DNA of 47,974 nt from an uncultured Dysosmobacter sp. GTDB taxonomy: Bacteria > Bacillota > Clostridia > Oscillospirales > Oscillospiraceae. The DNA lies in NCBI GenBank assembly GCA_934504065.1, contig CAKSVQ010000003.1:1-47974 (forward strand), given 5' to 3'. The notes under the pieces were generated by a model. That model did no database searches, was not told where the DNA came from, and worked only from the letters and a program-made list of their open reading frames with translations. Positions within the stretch are counted from its first letter, which is position 1, and each line of letters begins with the position of its first letter. Made by a program: the position numbers and the translations under genes. Positions 8,531 through 16,970 of this stretch are shown in pieces.

Positions 8531-9535
8531 TCAGCCCTTCATGGCAGCCAGGTTATCCAGATAAGCCTGACCGTTCTCCGCGTTGACGACCTCAACGGGG
8601 GCGTTGATGACCTCTTCCACGCTCTCGCCCTTGACGGCCTTCACGGCAGCCTCGACGACCTGATAACCCATCTCATAGGGCTGCTGGGCCACAGTGGCCT
8701 TGACCAGCTCGCCGGCAAGGATCAGATCCACAGCGGAGGCGTTGCCGTCGAAGCCGACGATGGTGATGTCGGAAACACCGGCGGACTTGCAGGCGTTCAT
8801 GGCGCCGATGGCGGTATCGTCATTGTGGCACAGAACGATGTCGATCTGGTCGGGGTAAGAAGAAAGCAGGTCCTCCATGGCTTTGGTGGCGCCGTCGGTC
8901 AGGTTGTTGCCGGACAGAGCCGCCAGCACTTCCACGCCAGCTTCCTCGCAGGCCTTCTCATAACCCTCGCGGCGCATGTTGGAGGTGTTGTCGCCCTCCT
9001 GACCGTAGATGATAACGGCCTTGGCGTCGGTGCCGACCTGCTCGATGGCCCACTTGCCGCCCTCATAGGCAGCGTCCACGTTGGAGGTGCCCACGAAAGA
9101 GGTCTGGCCAGCGATGCCCACGTTGGTATCGACGGACAAAACGGGAATGCCCTGATCGATGGCGGTCTGCAGCGCGGCGCTGGCGGCACCGGCATCATTG
9201 GGGGCACAGACGATGGCGCTGCATCCGGCGCCGATCTGCTGCTCGATCATGGAGACCTGACCTTCAATGTCGCTCTCAGCGCCGGGGCCAACCACGTTGA
9301 CCTCCACGCCCAGATCCTTGGCGGCGGCGTCGCAGCCGGCCTTCACATAGCCCCAGTACTCGGAAGCCAGTGTCTTGAGGACGACGGCCACCTCAATGTC
9401 GCCGTCAGCGGGAGCCTCAGCGGGGGTCTCGGTCTGGGAATCGCCGCTGGGGGCGGGCGTCTCAGCCTTGCTGCCGCAGGCAGCCAGAGACAGAGACATT
9501 GCCAGTGCGAGGAACAGAGCAAGGTACTTCTTCAT
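8531..9535 (-). CDS. Sugar ABC transporter substrate-binding lipoprotein (probable inositol)
   Basis: A 334-residue lipoprotein of the periplasmic-binding-protein-like I (RbsB) family. The signal peptide ends in a lipobox LSLAAC with Cys at about 19. A low-complexity Ser/Thr/Pro/Glu linker follows, then the two-lobe sugar-binding fold with IEVAVVLKTLASEYWGYV, a GPGAESDIEGQ strand-turn, and IVLCHNDDTAIGAM. I chose ATG 9535, which has AAGGAG upstream and starts a proper signal sequence; the frame is open 38 codons further but without one. First gene of the importer operon, opposite the iol genes. Confidence 0.9.
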   Translation of the reverse strand: MKKYLALFLALAMSLSLAACGSKAETPAPSGDSQTETPAEAPADGDIEVAVVLKTLASEYWGYVKAGCDAAAKDLGVEVNVVGPGAESDIEGQVSMIEQQIGAGCSAIVCAPNDAGAASAALQTAIDQGIPVLSVDTNVGIAGQTSFVGTSNVDAAYEGGKWAIEQVGTDAKAVIIYGQEGDNTSNMRREGYEKACEEAGVEVLAALSGNNLTDGATKAMEDLLSSYPDQIDIVLCHNDDTAIGAMNACKSAGVSDITIVGFDGNASAVDLILAGELVKATVAQQPYEMGYQVVEAAVKAVKGESVEEVINAPVEVVNAENGQAYLDNLAAMKG

Positions 9536-9633
9536 TTCTTCTTTTCTCCTTTTCGACTGTTTTCCAGCGGTGCACACCTTCCCCGCGTTTTTTCCGCAGG
9601 AAAAACGATTAACACGCTGGTCACTGTGTCTTA

Positions 9634-9662
9634 ACTTTAACATGCCCATGTTTTTTCGTCAA
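9634..9662 (-). promoter_or_regulatory. Promoter of the inositol-type ABC operon
   Basis: Minus strand TTGACG (9657-9662), 17-bp spacer, TAAAGT (9634-9639), about 100 bp upstream of the binding-protein ATG. Confidence 0.75.
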
Positions 9663-9749
9663 TACCACACGCTAATTCTGGCTATTTTTCAAGAAAACTG
9701 TGCATCTTTTTTGTATAAAACATAAAAATTTTGTTTCAGCGCACAACCA

Positions 9750-9873
9750 GAAAAGCACAGATTTGTTTTAAAAAGTATCAAATCGCCCCATTTTCTTCCG
9801 TTCTCTTTTGAAAAAAAGCACGAAAAGCACAGCCAAACGCAATTTGATAGGTCAAATATGTTTTTGACATATC
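9750..9873. promoter_or_regulatory. Candidate operator region between the ABC operon and the iol operon
   Basis: The 565-bp AT-rich divergent spacer (9536-10100) holds no gene I can support. It contains an inverted repeat GATAGGTCAAA (9846-9856) facing TTTTGACATATC (9862-9873). It also holds an 11-bp direct repeat GAAAAGCACAG at 9750-9760 and 9822-9832. Both are reasonable binding sites for a regulator of the two operons, but no regulator gene adjoins them. Confidence 0.45.
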
Positions 9874-9935
9874 TACAAAAATTTCAAAACCACTTTGGCA
9901 AAATCGGAAAAAATCAAAAGAGCATGAGAAAAGCG

Positions 9936-9964
9936 TTGCTTTTTGGGAATAACGATGCTATTTT
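9936..9964 (+). promoter_or_regulatory. Possible promoter of the iol operon
   Basis: TTGCTT (9936-9941), 17-bp spacer, TATTTT (9959-9964). Plausible but not strong; a better-looking TTGACA at 9864-9869 lacks a convincing -10. Confidence 0.35.
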
Positions 9965-10100
9965 TATACATAGCGAAAACGATTGCGCTCTGGGGTTGTT
10001 GTTTTTGTTTCTGTGAACGCACACAGAGACGCCGCGGTCCCGGCGGTGCGTCACAAAATCGCTGCTTTGTACACCATATTTATATAAGGAGGATTTTCCT

Positions 10101-11003
10101 ATGTTTGATCCCAAGAACGTCTCCCTTGGCATCGCGCCCATCGGTTGGTGCAACGACGATATGCCGGAGCTGGGCAGTGAAAACACCTTCCAGCAGACCG
10201 TCAGCGAGATGGCGCTGGCCGGGTTCATCGGCTGCGAGATCGGCAACAAGTATCCCACCGATCCCGCCGAGCTGAAAAAGGCGCTGGATCTGCGGGGAAT
10301 GCGCATTGCCAGCCGCTGGTATTCTTCCTTCATCCTCACCCGCCCCATGGAAGAGGAGATCGCCGACTTCAACGCCAATCTGGACTTTCTTGCCGCCGTT
10401 GGTGCCAACCGCATCAACGTCAGCGAGCAGAGCTATTCCATTCAGGGCAAGGTGGACGTGCCCATCCTCACCGGGGGCCACAAGCATGTGATGAACGACG
10501 AGGAGTGGGACCGCTTCTGCGTCGGGCTGAACACGCTGGGCAAGATCGCCGCTGACCGGGGCTTCAAGCTGTGCTTCCACCATCACATGGGCACCGTGGT
10601 CCAGACCAGCGAAGAGACCGACCGCATGATGTCCAACACCGATCCCCGCTATGTGTTCCTCTGCTATGATACCGGCCACTTCACCTTCGCCGGGGAAGAT
10701 CCTCTGGCCATGCTGAAAAAGTATGTGGACCGCGTGGGCCACGTCCATCTCAAGGACATGCGCCTGCCCGTGGTGGAAGAGGCCCGGAAGAACAACTGGT
10801 CTTTCCTCCAGTCCGTCCGCAACGGCGCGTTCACCGTGCCCGGCGACGGCGGCGTGGATTTCGACCCCGTGTTCAAGGTGCTCTCTGACGCCGGGTATCA
10901 GGGCTGGCTGCTGGTGGAGGCTGAGCAGGACCCTGCCAAGGCTAACCCGCTGGAATACGCCATCAAAGGCCGGAAGTATATCCGCGAGCACACCGGGCTT
11001 TAA
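10101..11003 (+). CDS. iolE: Inosose dehydratase (2-keto-myo-inositol dehydratase)
   Basis: IolE dehydrates 2-keto-myo-inositol to the diketone used by IolD. The 300-residue protein is an AP-endonuclease-2/TIM-barrel sugar isomerase-like enzyme. The N-terminus LGIAPIGWCNDDMPELGSEN and GFIGCEIGNKYPTD are characteristic of IolE. Metal-binding segments in the barrel include CFHHHMGTVV, CYDTGHFTFAG and GHVHLKDMR. AAGGAGG precedes ATG 10101. It is the first gene of iolE-iolB-iolD-idh and is followed after 8 bp by repeat element copy A. Confidence 0.93.
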   Translation: MFDPKNVSLGIAPIGWCNDDMPELGSENTFQQTVSEMALAGFIGCEIGNKYPTDPAELKKALDLRGMRIASRWYSSFILTRPMEEEIADFNANLDFLAAVGANRINVSEQSYSIQGKVDVPILTGGHKHVMNDEEWDRFCVGLNTLGKIAADRGFKLCFHHHMGTVVQTSEETDRMMSNTDPRYVFLCYDTGHFTFAGEDPLAMLKKYVDRVGHVHLKDMRLPVVEEARKNNWSFLQSVRNGAFTVPGDGGVDFDPVFKVLSDAGYQGWLLVEAEQDPAKANPLEYAIKGRKYIREHTGL

Positions 11004-11010
11004 AATATCT

Positions 11011-11238
11011 TCGTAAAAGCGGCTCCGCCGCTTTTACGAGAAAGCTTCGCTGCGCTCTGCGCCTCGGTTGGCCGCTTACAGCGGCCAATGCGTCACCGTC
11101 GCGGCGATACGATTCCCGGCGCTATCCGCGCCGCCAATCGTGCCGCTTCCTCGAAACAGCCTCGCTTTATCCGCCGCTGGCGGCGCTTCGGCTGTTTCCA
11201 CACGCTCCGCGCATACGGACGCGAAACTCTGCGAGGCT
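11011..11238 (+). repeat. Dispersed structured repeat, copy A
   Basis: Begins 8 bp after the iolE stop with hairpin TCGTAAAAGCGGC/GCCGCTTTTACGA (11011-11039). A closing stem AGCTTCGC (11043-11050) with GCGAGGCT (11231-11238) follows, and inside it is TTGGCCGC/GCGGCCAA (11068-11088). The CTGCGCTC, GCCTCGGTTGGCCGC, CACGCTCCGCG and GAAACTCTGCGAGGCT blocks match copies C and D. Copy A lacks their TTTTCTGCC hairpin and carries two other hairpins instead (ACGATT...AATCGT and GAAACAGCC...GGCTGTTTC). It occupies most of the 316-bp iolE-iolB gap. Confidence 0.85.
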
Positions 11239-11319
11239 CTTTGATAAGCTAACGGCTTTGAGGGATTTTGTCCCCCGTTTTCCCTAAACACCGCATATTT
11301 TTAACAGGAGATGTCTTCG

Positions 11320-12123
11320 ATGACCTACTTCAATAAGAATAAGGACCTGAAAAACGGCTATAACGCCTATATCGACGAATCCACCAACTATATGGGCACC
11401 CAGATGAACGTGGGCCTGCTGGTGATGGAGGACGGCGATATCTACACCTATGAGAGCGCCGACCGCGAGGTGGCCATCCTGCTCTTCGAGGGCAAGGTGA
11501 CCTATGAGTACAACGGCAAGAAGGTGGAGGCCGACCGCCCCAACTGCTTCCATTACGAGGCCTACTGCCTGCTGGCTCCCAAGGGCACCAAGATCACCCT
11601 CACTGCCCACGCCCACAGCGAGCTCTATATGCAGGATACCCTCAACGAAAAGGACTATGAGCCCGTGATGTACACCCCCGACACCGTTCAGACCCAGCAC
11701 GCCGGCTCCAAGGGCGAGCTGATGGGCGCCATGGAGCGGGAGATCAAGACCTTCTTCGATCTGGACAACGCTCCCTTCTCCAACATGGTGCTGGGCGAGG
11801 TTTTGAACCGTCCCGGCAAGTGGTCCTCCTATCCCCCTCACCATCATCCCCAGCCCGAGGTCTATTTCTATCGCTTTGACTATCCCAACGGCTTCGGCGC
11901 GGGCTTTGCCAACGGCGACGTGTACAAGACCGAGCAGAACGGCTGCGCTGTCATCAACCATGGTTTCCATTCTCAGGTGGTGGCTCCCGGCTATGCCATG
12001 TGCTATGCATGGGGCATCCGTCATCTCGACGGCGATCCCTGGGACAAGACCCGCATCGACGACAAGGAGCATGAGTGGCTCTGGAAGGCTGACGCCAACG
12101 ACCACATTTATCCCAATCATTGA
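11320..12123 (+). CDS. iolB: 5-deoxy-glucuronate isomerase
   Basis: IolB isomerises 5-deoxy-glucuronate to 5-dehydro-2-deoxygluconate in inositol catabolism. The 267-residue bicupin has the KLxNGY-like start and the family signature GKWSSYPPHHHPQPEVYFYRF, split here at about 167-187, whose His cluster binds metal. HGFHSQVVAPGYAMCYAWGIRHLDGDPW follows later in the second cupin. I chose ATG 11320, which has CAGGAG 9 bp upstream; the ATG at 11311 touches that ribosome site. iolD starts 16 bp after it. Confidence 0.94.
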   Translation: MTYFNKNKDLKNGYNAYIDESTNYMGTQMNVGLLVMEDGDIYTYESADREVAILLFEGKVTYEYNGKKVEADRPNCFHYEAYCLLAPKGTKITLTAHAHSELYMQDTLNEKDYEPVMYTPDTVQTQHAGSKGELMGAMEREIKTFFDLDNAPFSNMVLGEVLNRPGKWSSYPPHHHPQPEVYFYRFDYPNGFGAGFANGDVYKTEQNGCAVINHGFHSQVVAPGYAMCYAWGIRHLDGDPWDKTRIDDKEHEWLWKADANDHIYPNH

Positions 12124-12139
12124 CAGGAGGTAACTTCCC

Positions 12140-14068
12140 ATGAAAACCGTTCGTTTGACCATGGCGCAGGCACTGGTCCGCTTCCTTGAAAACCAGTATA
12201 TCGAAGTGGACGGCGTGCAGAACCGTTTTGTCCGCGGTGTGTTTATCATCCCCGGCCACGGCAATGTGGTGGGCCTGGGGCAAGCGCTGACGCAGGAGGC
12301 CAAGCATCTGGAGATCTGGCACGGCCAGAACGAGCAGGGCATGGCGCAGGCCGCCGTGGCCTTTGCCAAGCAGATGAAGCGCAAGCAGATCTGCGTTGCC
12401 ACCTCCTCCGTGGGCCCCGGCGCCGCCAACATGGTCACCGCCTGCGGCACCGCCACCGCCAACAACATCCCCCTGCTGGTGCTGCCCGGCGACACCTATG
12501 CCTGCCGCCAGCCCGACCCCGTTTTGCAGCAGGTGGAGCACACCAACTCCCTTGCCACCACCACCAACGACGCGTTCAAGGCCGTGTGCCGCTACTGGGA
12601 CCGCATCGTCCGCCCCGAGCAGCTGATGAGCGCCATGCTCTCCGCTTTCCGGGTGCTGACCGATCCCGCCAACACCGGAGCGGTGTGCATCGCCATGCCG
12701 CAGGATGTGGAAGGCGAGGCCTATGACTATCCCGAGACCTTCTTCAAAAAGCGCGTGTGGCGCCTGGAGCGCCGTCCCGCCACCGAGGCCGCGCTGGACG
12801 AGGCCGCCGAGGCCATCAAGAAGGCCAAGCGCCCCCTGCTGATCTGCGGCGGTGGCGTCCGCTATTCCGAGGCCCATGCCGAGTTCCGCGCCTTTGCCGA
12901 GACCACGGGCATTCCCTTCGGCGAGACGCAGGCGGGCAAGAGCGCCATTGAGTGGACGCATCCCCTGAATCTGGGCGGCCTTGGCACCACCGGATGCTCC
13001 GCCGCCAACGAGATCGCCCGCAAGGCCGATCTGGTCATCGGTGTGGGCACCCGCTATACCGACTTTACCACCGCCTCCCGCTGGCTGTTCAAGGAGAACT
13101 GCAAGTTCGTTAACGTCAACGTTTCCGAGTTTCAGGCCCTAAAGCTGGACGCCGTGCCCGTGGTGGCCGACGCCAAGGAAGCCCTTCCCCGCCTGCTTGC
13201 CAAGCTGGATGGCTACAAGGCCCCCTATACCACCGAGGTGACCGCTGCCCGCGAAAAGTGGCAGAAGGAGCTGGACCGTCTGGACAACATCGTCTTCGAG
13301 GACAAGAAGTTCTGGAAGCCCATCATCAACGATGCCAACGCCGATTCCGCCAAGCGCTATGCCAAGGACCTGAACGCCAGCCTCTGCCAGACCACGGTGC
13401 TGGGCGCTATCAACCACATGATGAGCGAGGGCGACGTGGCCATCGGCGCCGCCGGCTCTCTGCCCGGCGATATGCAGCGGATGTGGCGTCCCACCGGGAT
13501 CGACACCTATAACATGGAATACGGTTATTCCACCATGGGCTATGAGGTGGCCGGCGCGCTGGGCGTGAAGCTGGCCATCGGCGACAAGCACGAGGTTTAC
13601 GCCATGTGCGGCGACGGCAGCTTCAACATGCTCCACGGCGAGCTTGTCACCGCAGTCATGGAGCACAAGAAGGTCAACATCTGCCTGTTTGATAACGCCT
13701 CCTTCGGCTGCATCAACAACCTGCAGGTGGGACACGGCAACCTGACGCTGTGCACCGAGCTGCGCCACCGCAATAAGGACGGCCTGTTCGGCGACTTCCT
13801 GAATATCGACTATGCCAAGGTTGCCGAGGGCTACGGCTGCAAGTCTTACTCCATCCGCACCATGGAAGAGCTAGTGGCCGCCTTCGAGGACGCCAAGAAG
13901 GTCAAGAACGTTCCCGTCCTCTTCGACATCAAGGTGCTGCCCAAGACCATGACCGACGGGTATTCCTCTTGGTGGCGCGTGGGCGACACCGAGGTTTCCC
14001 AGCGGCAGGAGAATCTGGACGCTTACGCCGACCTGCAGGCCCACCTGAAAGACGCGCGGAAGTATTAA
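12140..14068 (+). CDS. iolD: 3D-(3,5/4)-trihydroxycyclohexane-1,2-dione hydrolase
   Basis: IolD is a ThDP-dependent ring-opening hydrolase giving 5-deoxy-glucuronate, the IolB substrate. The 642 residues show the three-domain acetolactate-synthase-like build. The N-terminal PYR domain starts KTVRLTMAQALVRFLENQY and contains FIIPGHGNVVGLG. The C-terminal PP domain has the ThDP motif GDGSFNMLHGEL with DNASFG downstream. AGGAGG precedes ATG 12140. The gene follows iolB closely, and 9 bp after its stop lies the short repeat remnant B. Confidence 0.95.
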   Translation: MKTVRLTMAQALVRFLENQYIEVDGVQNRFVRGVFIIPGHGNVVGLGQALTQEAKHLEIWHGQNEQGMAQAAVAFAKQMKRKQICVATSSVGPGAANMVTACGTATANNIPLLVLPGDTYACRQPDPVLQQVEHTNSLATTTNDAFKAVCRYWDRIVRPEQLMSAMLSAFRVLTDPANTGAVCIAMPQDVEGEAYDYPETFFKKRVWRLERRPATEAALDEAAEAIKKAKRPLLICGGGVRYSEAHAEFRAFAETTGIPFGETQAGKSAIEWTHPLNLGGLGTTGCSAANEIARKADLVIGVGTRYTDFTTASRWLFKENCKFVNVNVSEFQALKLDAVPVVADAKEALPRLLAKLDGYKAPYTTEVTAAREKWQKELDRLDNIVFEDKKFWKPIINDANADSAKRYAKDLNASLCQTTVLGAINHMMSEGDVAIGAAGSLPGDMQRMWRPTGIDTYNMEYGYSTMGYEVAGALGVKLAIGDKHEVYAMCGDGSFNMLHGELVTAVMEHKKVNICLFDNASFGCINNLQVGHGNLTLCTELRHRNKDGLFGDFLNIDYAKVAEGYGCKSYSIRTMEELVAAFEDAKKVKNVPVLFDIKVLPKTMTDGYSSWWRVGDTEVSQRQENLDAYADLQAHLKDARKY

Positions 14069-14076
14069 GACGTTCT

Positions 14077-14109
14077 ATCGCAAAAGCGGCTTTGCCGCTT
14101 TTGCGATAA
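14077..14109 (+). repeat. Dispersed structured repeat, remnant copy B
   Basis: TATCGCAAAAGCGGC (14077-14091) and GCCGCTTTTGCGATA (14095-14109) form a 15-bp hairpin starting 9 bp after the iolD stop. It has the same AAAAG-GC/GC-CTTTT design as the first hairpin of copies A, C and D. It is followed by GGCTTCGC, like the left closing arm, and by GCTAACGGC, which also occurs just past copy A (11247-11255). The central blocks are absent, as if deleted. Confidence 0.65.
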
Positions 14110-14183
14110 GGGCTTCGCTAACGGCATTTCCCGCCGGAACAATCAAAAACCCATCCAAATCATAAAAAAGGAAGGTTACTATC

Positions 14184-15221
14184 ATGGAAAACATTCTGAA
14201 GATCGGTATTATCGGCTGCGGTGCCATCGGCAAGGATCATTGCCGCCGCATCATTGAGACCGTGCCCGGCGCCACCGTCGTGGCTGTGTCCGACTATGTG
14301 GCCGCCGCCGCGGACGACACCGCCGCCAAGTACGGCATCCGTTCCTTCGGCAACGACTGCGATGGCATGATCAAGGACCCCGAGGTCGAGGCCGTTGTCA
14401 TCACCTCCATCGATCCCACCCATCACGACTATGTCATGAAGACGCTGGCCGAGAAGAAGTGGTGCTTCTGCGAAAAGCCCCTCAGCCAGAACGCCAAGGA
14501 CTGCGAGGAGATCATCAACCGCGAGGTGGAGATCGGCAAGCGTCTAGTGCAGGTTGGCTTCATGCGCCACTATGACCGCGGCTATGCCGAAATGAAGCGC
14601 ATCATCGACTCCGGCGAGCTGGGCGCTCCTCTGGTCATCAAGGCCTGCCACCGCAACGTGTCTCAGGGCCCGGGCTTCAAGACCGAGAACGGCGTGACCA
14701 ACGTGGCCATCCACGAGTTGGACATCTGCCGCTGGCTGCTGGACGACGAGTATGAGGACGTGCAGTGCGTGAAGGTGCGCCAGTCCACCAACTCCAACAA
14801 GGGCTATGACAACCCGCAGGTCATGCTGATGCGCACCAAGAAGGGCTGCTTCATCGACGTGGAAGTGCAGGTCGCCGACGGTTATGGCTATGACATCCAG
14901 TGTGAGGTCGTGTGCGAGAACGGCACCGTGAAGCTGCCCGATCCCTACGCTGTGGTTCGCCGCTCCCGTCCGCAGGGCTGGGACAGCCTGAACCCCGCCG
15001 AGTCCATGCCCATCATGACCGACTGGAAAGAGCGCTTCATCGAGGCCTATGACATTGAGTTCTGCAAGTGGGTGGAGTCCATCCACAACGGCAAGCTCAC
15101 TGGCCCCTCCGCCTGGGACGGCTATATCGCCTGCGTGGCTGGCGATGCGCTGAACGCCTCCCGCGGCACCTCTCAGTTCCTGAAGGTGGAGACCATGGAA
15201 AAGCCGGAGATGTATAAATAA
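14184..15221 (+). CDS. iolG: Gfo/Idh/MocA oxidoreductase, probable inositol 2-dehydrogenase
   Basis: Probably oxidises myo-inositol (or an epimer such as scyllo- or D-chiro-inositol) to the inosose with NAD. The 345-residue protein has the Rossmann loop GIIGCGAIG (8-16). The family EKP motif holds the catalytic Lys at about 98. HELD at 177-180 supplies the His/Asp active-site residues of inositol dehydrogenases. The C-terminal half is the alpha/beta substrate domain. AAGGAAGG precedes ATG 14184. It is the last gene of the iol operon. The exact inositol isomer is inferred from context. Confidence 0.85.
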   Translation: MENILKIGIIGCGAIGKDHCRRIIETVPGATVVAVSDYVAAAADDTAAKYGIRSFGNDCDGMIKDPEVEAVVITSIDPTHHDYVMKTLAEKKWCFCEKPLSQNAKDCEEIINREVEIGKRLVQVGFMRHYDRGYAEMKRIIDSGELGAPLVIKACHRNVSQGPGFKTENGVTNVAIHELDICRWLLDDEYEDVQCVKVRQSTNSNKGYDNPQVMLMRTKKGCFIDVEVQVADGYGYDIQCEVVCENGTVKLPDPYAVVRRSRPQGWDSLNPAESMPIMTDWKERFIEAYDIEFCKWVESIHNGKLTGPSAWDGYIACVAGDALNASRGTSQFLKVETMEKPEMYK

Positions 15222-15224
15222 TTT

Positions 15225-15404
15225 ATTCGAAAAAGTAGCTGCGCCACTTTTTCGAATAGGTCTCGCTGCGCTCCGTGCCTCGGTTGGCCGCTGTGCGGCC
15301 AATTCGACACACGCTCCGCGTAAGGATTTTTCTGCCACGCACAGGTCGCGGCAGAAAACGGAATTGAATGCCGTCATCTGCGGATGGTGGAACTCTGCGA
15401 GACT
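15225..15404 (+). repeat. Dispersed structured repeat, copy C
   Basis: Starts 4 bp after the inositol dehydrogenase stop. First hairpin ATTCGAAAAAGT (15225-15236) with ACTTTTTCGAAT (15246-15257). Closing stem GGTCTCGC (15259-15266) with GCGAGACT (15397-15404). Internal hairpins TTGGCCGC/GCGGCCAA (15284-15302) and TTTTCTGCC/GGCAGAAAA (15328-15358). Long identical blocks are shared with copy D at 46742. Compared with copies A and D, the closing stem has changed on both arms so that pairing is kept. Confidence 0.88.
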
Positions 15405-15445
15405 TTTGTGCGCAGCGTACAGCAAATACTTTTTCGGATAGCCTG

Positions 15446-15480
15446 AAAGGAGCCCCGGCCGTTGGCCGGGGCTCCTTTTT
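15446..15480. terminator. Bidirectional terminator between the iol operon and the UbiD-containing operon
   Basis: AAAGGAGCCCCGGCC (15446-15460) and GGCCGGGGCTCCTTT (15464-15478) form a perfect 15-bp stem with loop GTT, ending in a T-run. It separates convergent transcripts. Confidence 0.92.
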
Positions 15481-15515
15481 CATTTATTCGCTGCTTTTGA
15501 GGAAGTTTATCGCTC

Positions 15516-16970
15516 TCAGCGGGCAAAGTCCATGTTGATATGCTTGATCTCCGTGTACTTCAGGAAGCCGTCCACTCCAGCGGCGCGGTCCAGACCGCTC
15601 TCCTTATAACCGCCCGTCTCGCACTCCGGCGCGAAGCCCGTGTAGTTGTTCACCCACACGTTGCCGGAGCGCAGCTTCCGACTCACCGCCATGGCCCGGT
15701 CAAAGTTCTGCGTCCACAAGCCGGAGCAAAGTCCGTATCTGGTGCAGTTGGCCAGCTCCACTGCCTCTTCCTCCGTGCGGAAGGTCTGAACGACCAGCAC
15801 GGGCCCGAAGATCTCATCCTGCACGATAGGAGAATCCACCGGAGGATTAAGGAAAATGGTGGGGGCAATGAAAAATCCCTTGTCGCACCCGTTGTCCGTG
15901 TAGCGATAGCCTCCGGTGATCAACTGCGCGCAGCTTTTGCCGATCTCGATGTAGTGGAGGATCTTGTTCATCTGGCTCTCGTTGTCCACGGGGCCCATTT
16001 TGGTCTCCGGGTCCAGACAATAGCCCAGCTTCAGCCCTTCTGCCACGGCCTTCAGCTTTGCAATAAACGGCTCCGCGATACTTTCTTCCAGCACCAGCCG
16101 GGATCCGGCGGTGCAGGTCTGCCCCGCATTGGAGAAGATCGCCGCCGCGCAGCCCGCCACCGCTTTATCCATATTGCAGTCCGCAAACACCACGTTGGCC
16201 GACTTCCCGCCAAGCTCCAGAGAAACCCGCTTCATAGTCCCGGCGGCCCGCTTCATAATGTCCTTTCCGGTGTCCAGTCCTCCGGTGAAGGTGATCATAT
16301 CCACGCCGGGATGCTCGGAAAACACGGCGCCGATCTTGCTGCCGGGCCCGGTGATGGCATTGACCACGCCGCGGGGCAGCTCCGGCACATTGTCCACCAG
16401 CAGGCGGATGACCTCCATATTGGCACCCGCCGTCTGCCCGGCAGGCTTGATGATGAGCGTGTTGCCCGCAGCCAGCGCGGGAATGGAGTCCCGCACCATC
16501 AGCGTGATGGGATAGTTCCACGGCTCGATGCCGACCACTACGCCCACAGGCTCCCGGGTCATGACCGACAGACGGCTCTTGGACACGGTGGATGTGCTGC
16601 CGTACAGCGTGCGGGCAGAGGCCACGGCATACTCCATGTAGCCGATGGCATTGTTGCACTCGATGCGCGCTTCCTGCAAGGGCTTACCCGACTCCAGAGA
16701 CAGACAGGTGCAGATGTGGTCGAAATTCTCCCGCATCAGATTGGCCCACTTTTGCAGCACGGAGGCCCGCAGCCGGGGATTGAAGGCCCAGTCCTCCTCT
16801 TCAAAGGCACGTCGGGCGGAAGCCACAACCCGGTCAATATCCTCCTTGCCGGAACGCGCTACCTGTGTCACGGCCTCGCCGTCACAGGGATTGTAGATGA
16901 GGTTCGTCTCGCCGCTGACCGCGTCCACCCATTTTCCGTCAATGTAGTTTTGAAAAATACCGACTTTCAT
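15516..16970 (-). CDS. NAD(P)-dependent aldehyde dehydrogenase
   Basis: A 484-residue member of the aldehyde dehydrogenase superfamily, oxidising an aldehyde to the acid. Key residues are EPWNYP with the oxyanion Asn (152), LELGGKSANVVF with the general-base Glu (252), and NAGQTCTAGSR with the catalytic Cys (286). A hydrolytic benzaldehyde/betaine-aldehyde-type enzyme is suggested, not the CoA-acylating methylmalonate-semialdehyde type of IolA. I chose ATG 16970, with AGGAG 8 bp upstream and a 4-bp overlap with the UbiD-family stop. Last gene of the long DeoR-led cluster. Substrate unknown. Confidence 0.88.
   Translation of the reverse strand: MKVGIFQNYIDGKWVDAVSGETNLIYNPCDGEAVTQVARSGKEDIDRVVASARRAFEEEDWAFNPRLRASVLQKWANLMRENFDHICTCLSLESGKPLQEARIECNNAIGYMEYAVASARTLYGSTSTVSKSRLSVMTREPVGVVVGIEPWNYPITLMVRDSIPALAAGNTLIIKPAGQTAGANMEVIRLLVDNVPELPRGVVNAITGPGSKIGAVFSEHPGVDMITFTGGLDTGKDIMKRAAGTMKRVSLELGGKSANVVFADCNMDKAVAGCAAAIFSNAGQTCTAGSRLVLEESIAEPFIAKLKAVAEGLKLGYCLDPETKMGPVDNESQMNKILHYIEIGKSCAQLITGGYRYTDNGCDKGFFIAPTIFLNPPVDSPIVQDEIFGPVLVVQTFRTEEEAVELANCTRYGLCSGLWTQNFDRAMAVSRKLRSGNVWVNNYTGFAPECETGGYKESGLDRAAGVDGFLKYTEIKHINMDFAR

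Noticed and set aside
11011..11238. Repeat copies considered as insertion sequences or a CRISPR array
   Set aside because: No transposase frame, no target duplications seen, and no regular short repeats with unique spacers anywhere in the window.
15225..15404. Repeat copies considered as a known riboswitch or tRNA-like gene
   Set aside because: They lie 3' of genes, lack the conserved cores of riboswitch classes I know, and show no tRNA cloverleaf or TTCGA loop in the right place.
15516..16970. Aldehyde dehydrogenase considered as IolA (methylmalonate-semialdehyde dehydrogenase)
   Set aside because: It is convergent with the iol operon and belongs to the DeoR-led transcript, and its sequence looks like the general hydrolytic ALDH type.
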